NCBI GenBank assembly: GCA_963930655.1
Contig: OZ005613.1
Span: 10,796,501-10,860,500 of the forward strand
Reading direction: 5' to 3'
DNA length: 64,000 nucleotides
Source: Myrica gale
Taxonomy: Eukaryota; Streptophyta; Magnoliopsida; Fagales; Myricaceae
Part shown: piece after piece, positions 54,856 to 64,000 of the stretch
Layout: every line of letters begins with the position of its first letter
Numbering within the stretch: position 1 is the first letter of the stretch
Notes under the pieces: model-generated
What the model saw: the letters and a program-made list of their open reading frames with translations, nothing else
What the model was told of the DNA's origin: nothing
The model's database searches: none
Position numbers and translations under genes: made by a program

Positions 54856-56114
54856 TGTTGGCTTTTGTTCACAATCGATATTTTGATTATTTCAATAAAT
54901 GGATTAAGTTTACAAAATGAACATCTTCAAAGACAAAGACATTTTCATCAAAGATCCAAAGACTAGAAAATTGAAGATCAAGAAGATGTGAGGAGCTCAA
55001 AAGTGAAGATTAAAGACCTTAGGGTATAAGCCTTGTAACTCTTAGTTTCACTTTTGATAAGGGTTTGAATCACACACTTGCATATATTTCAAAACGTGCA
55101 TAAACTGTTTGACCTCTTGCTTGGAAGATCAAAATATTTTTAATGGTTTCAAAATACCACAATCAAATTCTCAAACCTTTTATATACTTATGGAAAGTTG
55201 GTCTTTAAAATTAGGTGTTTCAAAGTGGTCAAAATTATGATTTTAATTGAACCGGATTATGTGTTTAAGTTGAGGAGGTTGACCAGCTGGTTAAGCGGTC
55301 GACTGGTATATGTTTTTGAAAATAAATCCATTGAGAGTCTAACATTGTGACCGTTGGGTAACGGTAACTTTAAGCGGTCGATCGGTTCATGTAGCGATTA
55401 ACCGGTTCGTTTTGACAGCAACCTCCAATGGCTATAAATGACTTGTTTTCATATGTCGCCTATAAAGACCTTCATATTGCCCCTAAATGTTGGAGAGCGA
55501 CCACGTATCATTCATATCGCTTGAAAAATATCTTAAATCTTCATATTTCATATTTCTCATATCATTCATACAAATAACACTTTATTATCCTTGTCATTGT
55601 GTGAATCAAAGATGTATAACTTTCCATTTTCATATCAACTCTTTGAGAGAGTTTATTCTTGTATCTTCATAAGGGGTGATTTCTTTAGTGAGAGCGTTCA
55701 CTAAAGAAGAAGCTTAGAGAGGGTATATCTCAAACTTGGTTGGGTTGTGAGTGGTGAGCCCAAAAATCACTTGGGTTGTGAGTGTTGAGCCTAAGAAAGC
55801 ACTTGTACGGTTATCTAGCACCCGAAAGCTAGAGTGTACACTATTTGGAAGATAATGGAAAACCCTCAAGGCTCGGTAAATAAGCTTGAGGGGTGGATGT
55901 AGGTGGGTTTGTCGAATCACCTAAAAATCTCTTTTTTGCTTCTCTAACTCTATTCTTTACATTTAACACTTAATTAGTTATCGCATCAATACTTGGTCAA
56001 TATACTTTTGCTAAATTACTCTTTACTTTCTAAACACGAATTTGGGGGTTAAAAGCGAAAAAGTTTGGAAACTCAATTCACCCCTATTGGATTGCCTTAA
56101 TCCTAGGAATTACA
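54856..56114 (+). repeat. 5' LTR of the copia-type element
   Basis: 1259 bp, direct-repeat partner of 58428-59404 and of the reversed copy at 3616-4827. Confidence 0.87.
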
Positions 56115-56149
56115 ATTGGTATCAAAGCTTGATGGTCGTTTTACATGAT

Positions 56150-57199
56150 TTAAAAATCTTAAGTTAGAATGACAACTTCAAGCTTCAACACTCAAGTTGA
56201 ATGACTTTCCACAATTAGACGACCATTCATTAATTGTAGTGATTATGTATATTGAAAAGTTAAGATGAGAATTTACTTTCAATCTATTGATTATGATTTA
56301 TGGTTATGCATATTGAACGGTCCACATATTCCTACAAATAAAGTTGTAGAGATTGAAACCCTCAAAAATGAAAATGAACATAGTGGCCTTGACAAACATA
56401 AAATCTCTTTGTATGCTAGAGCAATGAATATTCTTTATTGTGCTTTAGATAGATGTCAATTTAATAGAATATCTTCTTGCACAAATGCTAAAAAAATTTA
56501 GCATGCTCTAGAGATTACTCATGAAGGGACAAACCAAGTGAAATAGTCCAAAATAAGTATGTTTGTCCATAACAATGAGTTGTTTAAAATGACACCAGAG
56601 GAATCCATTAGTGACATGTATACTAGATTTACCAACAATATAAATGTCTTGAATGCACTTGGGGTGCGTTTGCGGTAAAAATTTCACAAAATATTTCACC
56701 AACTCCCAATAAAATACTACAATATAATCTCTCTTTCTCTCCCATAAAAAATATAAAAAATTACAAAAAATATAAAAAATACCTCTCTCTTCACTTTTTC
56801 ACTAAACTCAATACCAAAAATTTTACAACACAAACATAACCTTGGTATATCTTATACTAATTCGGATTTGGTGAGAAATGTTTTAGGTCACTACCAAAGT
56901 CATGGGATGCAAAGGTGACCGCAATTCAAGAGGCTAAAGATCTCACAAAACTACCTTTAGAAGAGCTTCTCGGATCATTCGTGACCCATGAGATCCAAAT
57001 GCTCGAAATGAAGATGAAAATTGCTCTCAAATCTTCCAAAATCGAAGATGAGGATGACGATGAGGAAGACATAGTCTTAATTACTAGAAAATTCAAGAAC
57101 TTCCTGAAAATAAAGAAAGAGAAGAGAAGCCTCAAATACAACAAGACATATTCGAATGTCAACGATGAAAGCTCCTCCTTCTCCTCCGAAGATGGATAA
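56150..57199 (+). pseudogene. Copia gag remnant, interrupted by a MITE
   Basis: The frame starts in FQSIDYDLWLCILNGPHIP (UBN2/gag-like) and reads MTPEESISDMYTRFTNNIN before a 178-bp MITE. It resumes with a segment ending in IQEAKDLTKLPLEELLGS and a charged tail. Stops occur at about 56500 and 56545, and one frameshift lies near 56890. Confidence 0.78.
56663..56840. mobile_element. 178-bp MITE inside the copia gag, 5-bp target duplication
   Basis: Ends GGTGCGTTTG and CAAACATAAC, duplication CTTGG at 56658-56662 and 56841-56845. It is the reverse-complement relative of the MITE at 41220-41414. Removing it and one duplication restores the gag reading frame. Confidence 0.82.
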
Positions 57200-58427
57200 A
57201 TTGCTAACATGTGCCTCATGACATTTGATGATGATGATGATGAGATATACTCTTCGGATGATGAATCTAAACTTTCTTATATTGAACTTCAAAATGCCTT
57301 AGATGAACCTAAACTTTTTTGAACAAGAAAATAGTTTCTCAAAGCAAAATCTTTGAGAAGTTTACTCAAGGAAAGAAATCATTGGATTTAATTCTTGGTA
57401 GTCAAATATGTGTCTTTGACAAAAGTGACTTAGGCTACAAGCCTTCTATTCATCAAAAATATTTTGAGAATTATTTTTTGAAGGCTAAGTATTTTGTGCA
57501 CCTACTAAAACATGTCATTTTTACAACAAAGATAGACATATAATTTTTTATTGTGCATTGAGGAAACTTGGGAGCAAGACTCTCAATAACGCATGGGTTC
57601 TAAAAGGAACCAAAATTAACACCCAAGGACCCAAGAAAGCTTGGGTACTAAAAATGGTTTCTTGATTCCCTTGTAGGATGGAGCAATAAAGAGTACTTGA
57701 ATGAAACTTACCTATCAAGAGGGCATGTGACATTTGAGGACAAATGCTAAGGAGAAGACCTTTGGTATATTATTATCTGTTGATAGAACATATTGTGGGT
57801 TAATTGTCTAGTATGATGATTTCTTGGGTGTTAATCGTATAAATGCAAATGTATTCATCTTTGACATATTTCTTGCAATTATCAAAATGAAACATCTATG
57901 AACTAACATTTTTACAAAATCATGTACTTTTATGATATTTTGTGAGCCTAAATTTTTTGGTTGAGAATGACTTTTAAATTGTCATTGGCAGCTAAGAGGT
58001 TGGTACAAACCCACTCGGTGGGCTACTATCGTAATAACGATGAACTCTTGAGTTTCCATTATAAATCCTCTATACCATTTCAATGAAATTTTCATTTAAA
58101 ACCACACACTGTTCATTTAGATGAAAATGATTATTTGAGTTCTGTCCATGTATTCACTTTTTGATTGAGAAAGGGAGTGATTTCTTAATATTGATATGCT
58201 TGTATTCCCTTTGATCATCTAACTTTATAACCTTTGTCTTTTTTATGTGACAAATGAGGTGAAATGTGTTAATAGTTTTGATGACTATATATTTTCCTTT
58301 TGAATTGAATTATGAATATTGGCTACAAATATTTTGTCTCAAGTTTCAAATGATTCTCCAATTGCAAAAGATAGGAGGAGTCATCCCAAAACTATAAATT
58401 TATTGTCATCATTAAAAAGTGGAAGAT

Positions 58428-59404
58428 TGTTGGCTTTTGTTCACAATCGATATTTTGATGATTTCAATAAATGAATTAAGTTTACAACATGGACAACTTT
58501 AAAGACAAAGACATTAAAGAGCCAAAGACTAGAAGATTGAAGATCAAGAAGATGCAAGGAGCTCAAAAGTGAAGATTTAAGATCTTAGGGTATAAACCTT
58601 GTAATTCTTAGTTTAACTTTTGACAAGTATTTGAATCACATACTTGCATATCTTTCAAAACGTGAATAAACCGTTTTACCTCTTGCTTGGAAGATCAAAA
58701 TGTTTTAATGGTTTCAAAACACCCCAATCAAATTCTCAAACATTTTATATACTTATGAGAAGTTAGTCTTTAAAATTGAGTGTTTCAAAGTGGTAAAAAT
58801 CGTGATTTTTAATTGAACCGGATTATGTGCTTAAGTTGAGGAGGTTGACCGGATAGTGAAGCAGTCGATCGGTAAATATTTATAAAAATAGATTCGTTGA
58901 GATTCTGACATTGTGACCGTTGGGTAACGGTAACTTTAAGCAGTCGACCGGTTCATGTAAACGACTCGTTTTGACAGCGACCTCCAATGGCTTTAAACGG
59001 TTAGTTTTCATATGTGACCTATATAAAGACCTTCCTATTGCCACTAAACATTGGAGAATGACCACACATTGTTCCTATAGCTTGAGAAAGATCTTAAACC
59101 TTCTTATTTCATATTTCTCATATCATTTACACAAAATTACACTTTCTTATACTTGTCATTGTGTGAATCAAAGAGATAGAACTTTTCATTTTCATATTCA
59201 CTCTTTGAGAGAGTTTATTCTTATATCTTCATATTCATAAGGGGTGATTCTTTAGTGAGAGTGTTCACTAAATAAGAAGCTTAGAGAGGGTATATCTCAA
59301 GTTTGGTTGGATTGTAAGTGGTGAGCCCGAAAATCACTTGGGTTGTGAGTGTTGAGCCCGAAAAGACACTTGTACACTTCTCTAGAACCCGAAAGCTACA
59401 GTGT
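58428..59404 (+). repeat. 3' LTR of the copia-type element, truncated
   Basis: Starts TGTTGGCTTTTGTTCACAAT like the 5' LTR and stops at CCGAAAGCTACAGTGT, where a different LTR-like block begins. Confidence 0.85.
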
Positions 59405-62339
59405 TGTGAGACCCCGACTTAGAGACTAGTAGCATCACTTAGTTTAGGTTTTCTTCGATGTCAATTTAAACATTTAAAATCTTACTTCTCGACTCTTTAA
59501 GGTCTGCACTATTATGAATATTTTGGAAAAGAAATGTAAGGTTGACTTGGTTTAAAATTTATATCTAAGGTGAAATTTTCCTCTAGCACCTTTTTGTGCA
59601 TATTTAGTTATAATTAAAATGCTATATTGTTTCTGAGTTTCTATAGTATTAAATTTCATTATTTGGGATCATTTATGCTAGGGCATTGATTTTTTGGAAG
59701 TGTATGTTTGCTTGAAATAAAAGTGATAGGGAGTCAAACATGTATGAAGTGGCAAGAAAAAAAAGAGGGAGGGAAAAACCAGCCGCATGTTTCACCCAAT
59801 GGGGGGAGGCGATATTAGCAATGTATGGGAGCAAGATGGAATTTTCGTCCCCACCCCTCTATTTCACGAATAACTCCCCATTTCCTTCTTCATTCGGCTG
59901 CTACTCACACCACACAAACTCTCACATTCACGCACACACACAAAGGGAGGAAAGCACCGAAGAAGAAGAAGAAGCCGCAGAGAAGAAGAAGAAGGAGAAG
60001 AGAGAAGAGGAAAGAAGAGAAGGAGAAGAAGAAGAAGAAAGAAGAAGAAAAGAAAAAGAGGGGAGAAAGGTAGGTCTTAGAAGTCCTCGGCCATGGGGGA
60101 AAAATTCTCCCATGAGCCCTTCTTCTTACACCATTTCCCGTATTTGTTTTCACCTCCCTTCTCTAACGTGGTGACTTTTTTAGGTGTCCATTTCCATCAA
60201 AATCAATTACTAAGCGAATCTAGAGGTAAGGGAAATTAGAAATCCTAATCTGAAATTATAGGAACCATAAGCTTTGTGTAGAACTTTATGTTACTTGCTT
60301 GCATGTTAAATTTGAGTACTGATGAGTTGGGAATGAAAGGTAGACATGCAAACTGATCTAGAGTTCTGAATGGAGGAGAAGAAGTTTTGTTGGGTCACAA
60401 ATGGGAGCTTGTTGATGATCGGTTATGGCTGACCGAACCTTACACATAATGTCTTTTGTCTTTTGACTTTATGTATTAGATTCACCTCTAGGCTGCATGC
60501 ATGTTAGTTTTATTAGAGAACCAAGCCTCAAGTGTTGAACCTTTAAAAACCCATAGGGATGCATGATCAGATTTAATTAAAGGTTCAAGAGAAACATTGA
60601 TGTAGCATAGATGTTTGATGGAAAGCCTAAGAGAAAAGATAATGCATTGGCATTGGCCTGGTGAAGAGAGAATCATTGTACTGCTGTAAATTTTGATTTG
60701 AAACCATTAAAGTAGAATATTTTCATGAGATTAGTTTATGTTATGAGGTGTTGGCAAGATCTGAAATCTGTTTTGCTCATGCATGGCCGGATATATAGTA
60801 GTTGTGGCATTGGGTGTTGTCATTTGATATTTGAATGGGTTGAAGTGCAAATGAGCTGAAGAGAGTGGAGGGCATATTTGCTCTTCTACTTTCATGGATG
60901 TCCCTATTATTTCAGCACCTCCTTAGGGGTTTAAAGAGGTTCCTGAATGTTGGTTATGATGCTGGAAGAGACCATAGTTGCTGCTGTTAATGAATGTAAT
61001 TGGTGGAAGAGGAAACTTCCTTGTTGTTGCTGTTGCATCTATAGAGGTTAGACCTTATCCATTATGAGCTATTGTTGTTGTTGTTGGAGAACCGGTAGCT
61101 TTGATAAGTTTGGCCTATAATCTTGGAGATCTTGGAGATCATTGAGAATTATAGAGAAGGCTTGTTAAACTAGTTGCTAAAATTAGCTTCTGCAGATCGC
61201 AAAGTTCAAATTAGGAGTAGCCTTTGATGTGATTGTTCTTATTCTTTGATCTTGAGAGAATTCTATGTTATGGGCCTATGAAATACGAAGATTTTAAGCC
61301 ATACTTTAGGTGATTACGATAAATATTGAGTGAGTTATGGGTTTTCAAGGTCCAGACGTCAAGCTGCCAGCAGCCTTGCACGTCCAGAACTCCTGCTCAT
61401 TTCAAATACCTTTTAAGTGATCAGTTTGAGTCCAAATTTTATGATTCTGGTCTTGAAATTTAAGCTTGTGAAAGAATAACATTTTAAGTTAAATTTCGTG
61501 TGATTTAGAGGTGTAATGAATAACTTGTGATGTTTTGAAAGTGGAAGGCCGAGCTAGAGGCAGCAACAGTGTTGCTCTAGGAATTTCATCTGATTTGAAA
61601 TGTTTTTGAAAATACATAGTAATTTCGATTTTTGTTATTTTTATCTTCAAGCTTGAACTATGAAAGAAGAATAGTTTAAAAGAAATTTCATATAATTTAG
61701 AGCCATGTTTTTGAAGTTATGAATTTTGAAGCTGGAGACGTCGGGGCTGTCAGCTTGGACGTCCTCAGCAGCTTGCATTTTCAGGTAAATCTTTCGAGTG
61801 GCAAACGAGCTCCAAATTACCTGAAATTTTAATATGTTATGAAAATTAGTGTAAGGATCAGTTGGCATCCAAGTCTTATGGCTTCAGCAACCTTAAGATA
61901 GAACTTTACATTGTAGGATCACCATTGGGTAGTTAAGAAACATGGGTGATTTAGTATGATGTGCTGAATTTAATTGAATGATTATTCCCTGCATCTATTA
62001 AACCTCTAAATGACATCAGTGTGACTCATTTGTAGGCAAGGTGCCACCATAAGCTCAAGTGGACGAAGGTATGTGATATGCAATGCTTCTTGTTTGGTAA
62101 GATCTTAATAGTTTCATTTATTCTGATCTGAACAAAGAATCCATAATAGCCTACAGATAGAATCAGGGGAAGATTCAAGGGCGAGCTGGGCAACGATGAA
62201 GCGAAGTGGGTTTGTTACACCGAATCTGTTAATTAAATATTTGTTTACTGCGTTGTTGTAGTTACACCCGATCTGTTAACTAAGAGAAGTAGTTTTTTTT
62301 CAATCCAGTTAAACTCAACCAATAAGCACCTCATTTTGT

Positions 62340-62501
62340 ATGGCTGCTCAAACCCTTGTATTGTCTTCCAAACTTCACTGGAATCACGATGTCTTTATAA
62401 GTTTCAGAGGTGAGGAAACCTGCAAGAACTTTACAGATCACCTATATTCTGCCTTCGTTCAAGTTGGAGTTCACACCCTTTGGGACGATGAGGAGCTTTA
62501 A
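62340..62501 (+). pseudogene. TIR domain fragment of a TIR-NBS-LRR resistance gene
   Basis: From ATG at 62340 the frame codes the start of a plant TIR domain: MAAQTLVLSSKLHWNHDVFI, SFRGEETCKNFTDHLYSAF and TLWDDEEL, then TAA. TIR-NBS-LRR proteins are intracellular immune receptors, and the SFRGEET and DDDEL-type motifs are diagnostic. The stop falls where ELERG normally follows. The sequence after it belongs to another element, so only about 53 residues of the 5' end survive. Confidence 0.85.
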
Positions 62502-62859
62502 TCGTGGGTCAGCCGCAAACGGGTCGGGAGAACTTCAAAACGGGTCTCAACTTTTTAAATGACGTGTTCTTATCTGGAATGTCAGATCTCCAACTTTAGA
62601 TCCTTGCCATCCATTAGCACAGCTCAGCACCATAAAGCTCAGCATATTAACAGAACCCTCCTCTCCCCCTTCCTTGCCTAAGTCGTTTGTCGGAGCAAGC
62701 TTTCTCTTCTCTAGTCACTCCCCCTCTCCTTTCAGTCCTGCTACTCTTGCCTCATCACGGTATGGCTTTTTACGTTATTGTTTCAGCCGAGTATTATTGA
62801 GAAAATAATAGAGAAAACGAAACAGTTTTCATGGAATGAATTATTGGGTCTGTTGAAGC

Positions 62860-63402
62860 CTAATCGCCTTAGGGCTACTACTATTTGTCAGGTGTCATTG
62901 GTGGGTGTAGACTGGTGTCGAAAAAGGTGCACCCTTTTCACATCATCCAGCCGCTTATTAGGTATGGTTGGAGGTTTGTCTCGGATCTGAATATTGAAGA
63001 TGCAGGTCCTAATCGGTTTGTCTTTACTTTTGCGGCGTTAGAAGAGAAGGAACGCATACTGTTGCAGGGTCCTTGGAGCTTTAAAGGTTCTTATATGGTA
63101 TTGAGGGAATGAAATCCGTCCAACACAATTGTTGAAGTGTCTTCATCCGATGTGGAGTTTTGGGTTCAGATCCATGGATTACCATTAGAAATTGTGGATG
63201 AAGATAATGCTCGTTTAATTAGGGGTATGTTGGGAACAATTTCGTTGACTTGTATGAGCGACAAGATTTTGAGGATGTTGACGTTTGTGCCCCTTTTTAA
63301 TGTTTTGTCAGTAAGGTTTCAAAACTGTTTTTTATCCTTTGAAGCAGTATATAGGCTAGGTGGACTAGGGGGTTTGGTTTCACCTAGGCCTATTCTTTTG
63401 TA
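62860..63402 (+). pseudogene. L1-type ORF1 (DUF4283) fragment
   Basis: The frame shows the DUF4283 pattern found at the start of plant non-LTR retrotransposon proteins: RLVSKKVHPFHIIQPLIRYG, NRFVFTFAALEEKERILLQG, PWSFKGSYMVLRE, one TGA at 63110-63112, then VEFWVQIHGLPLE. The upstream 62640-62790 looks like a leader with an intron. No endonuclease or reverse transcriptase follows. Confidence 0.78.
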
Positions 63403-63793
63403 ATGAGCCTTTGTATCAAACCGTGTTTGTTTAAGGGAAAGTTTTATGTTGTCTAGGTTATTTATTTCCGCTTTAATCTTTTTACGATACTAATCAGTTT
63501 TAAACCTAATTCGTTATGAGATTTTCCTAAAATAAGTGTATATGATTTCGATACTATTTGCTTGAAGATTTTTTTCATTCTCGATTTAAGTCATTAATTT
63601 CTTTTGTTCAAATTTCTACACCGATTTACGGACTTTCTTTTTATTTGTTACCTTTTAATTAAATCTTCCGCTAAGTAATTTCGAGGGCATTTAAGAGATC
63701 CTAGGAATTTTGATCATGCAGTAATCTCCGAAATTTGTGCATGCGATTACTATACGCGAGCTGAGGGGGTAAGTACCAGCACAGGGCGTGACA

Positions 63794-64000
63794 CTAGTGG
63801 ACTCCATAAGTTCTTGAAAGCTTGTCGACCTGGTTCGAAGAAGTTAGCTATGCAGCAAAAATTTGAAGGGGCAAGTTATGATTCTAATTTTCTTTTCAAG
63901 GTTGTGGAGGCAGGCCATACCTATGAAGCTCATTGCCTAAAATTGCCGAGGGTTACGGCGACCCTCAGCGGCTAGAGCCCTACAAGAGATTGTGAAAACA
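63794..64000 (+). other. Unrecognised coding-looking stretch at the right edge
   Basis: An open plus-strand frame reads SGLHKFLKACRPGSKKLAMQ, then FLFKVVEAGHTYEAHCLK, and meets TAG at about 63974. The composition is exon-like. I do not recognise the protein, and the window ends here. Confidence 0.35.

Larger units (their letters stand above)
54856..59404 (+). mobile_element. Copia-type LTR retrotransposon with gag but no pol; 3' LTR truncated
   Basis: The 5' LTR runs 54856-56114 (TGTTGG...TTACA). A primer-binding site TGGTATCAAAGC at 56117-56128 differs by one base from the initiator-Met tRNA consensus. A gag remnant follows, then a purine-rich tract (AAAAAGTGGAAGA) and the 3' LTR from 58428. 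The 3' LTR aligns with the 5' LTR up to about 59404 and lacks its last 280 bp or so. The internal region is only 2.3 kb and holds no protease, integrase or reverse transcriptase, so the element is non-autonomous. Confidence 0.87.
59405..63793 (+). mobile_element. Long LTR-like block (gypsy type) carrying foreign inserts
   Basis: It begins TGTGAGACCCCGACTTAG and ends GGGCGTGACA, the same end style as the solo LTR at 45338-49202. It shares the same architecture, with a leader of CACACAAAC/AGAAGAAG tracts. Tri-purine GAAGAAG runs at 59955-60065 make the ORFs there low complexity. No matching 5-bp flanks were found (AGTGT, CTAGT), so a deletion accompanied or followed insertion. A TIR-NBS-LRR fragment and an L1 ORF1 fragment lie within it at 62340-63400. 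Confidence 0.6.

Noticed and set aside
59740..60174. Plus-strand ORF of 144 codons rich in E and K, plus its minus-strand shadow rich in S and F
   Set aside because: Generated by the GAAGAAG purine tract in the LTR-like leader. Low complexity, no domain.
59400..63798. 5-bp target duplication of the second long LTR-like block
   Set aside because: Flanks AGTGT and CTAGT do not match. The right flank does not continue the copia LTR that lies on the left.
1..64000. CRISPR arrays, bacterial operons, rRNA or tRNA genes
   Set aside because: Intron-bearing plant nuclear DNA. The regular repeats found are a minisatellite and TE ends, and no tRNA cloverleaf was recognised apart from the tRNA-like SINE head.

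Overview
This window is nuclear DNA from a flowering plant, most likely a TE-rich, probably woody eudicot. It is AT-rich with long introns. It carries Mutator, PIF/Harbinger, hAT, copia, Ty3/gypsy, L1 and SINE remnants, and a piece of plastid DNA. The species cannot be told from the sequence alone.

Only one host gene can be read end to end. It is a minus-strand, 13-exon homolog of polyglutamine-binding protein 1 (PQBP1), a WW-domain splicing factor, running from an ATG at 40483 to a TGA at 16086. The coding exons total 1884 nt (627 aa), spread over 24.4 kb. The introns are swollen by three L1 fragments, a copia fragment, a SINE, a plastid insertion (psbC plus psaA pieces) and MITEs. Two internal duplications stand out. 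A 205-bp tandem repeat gives two copies of exon 5, one of them with an in-frame TGA. A partial duplication at exons 8/9 gives two copies of a CxxC...CxxC motif.

Layout, left to right. 1-6.66 kb: no gene, one old reversed copia-type LTR. 6.66-12.43 kb: a decayed MuDR-type MULE with 210-bp terminal inverted repeats (TIRs), followed by a second copy of part of its own interior. 12.67-14.34 kb: Ty3/gypsy gag remnant. 14.48-15.42 kb: L1 3' remnant. 16.09-40.48 kb: PQBP1. 41.2 kb: MITE. 42.09-53.16 kb: a three-layer nest. Here a PIF/Harbinger element (minus strand) is split by a 9.8-kb MULE (TIRs about 330-345 bp, 9-bp target duplication). That MULE carries a FAR1-like transposase tail on the plus strand, itself split by a 3.87-kb solo LTR with a 5-bp target duplication. 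A GRF-zinc-finger/coiled-coil/membrane ORF lies on its minus strand, and a Rab5-like exon sits just inside its left TIR. 54.15-54.85 kb: an unrecognised exon-like fragment holding a hAT-type element built of GGTCCGG repeats. 54.86-59.40 kb: a copia-type element with gag but no pol, carrying a MITE in gag. 59.41-63.79 kb: a second long LTR-like block with a TIR-NBS-LRR 5' fragment and an L1 ORF1 (DUF4283) fragment inside it. 63.79-64.0 kb: another unrecognised coding-looking stretch.

Exon boundaries were deduced by reading splice sites and phase by eye. They are mutually phase-consistent but not supported by transcripts. Family assignments rest on recognised motifs, not on searches.
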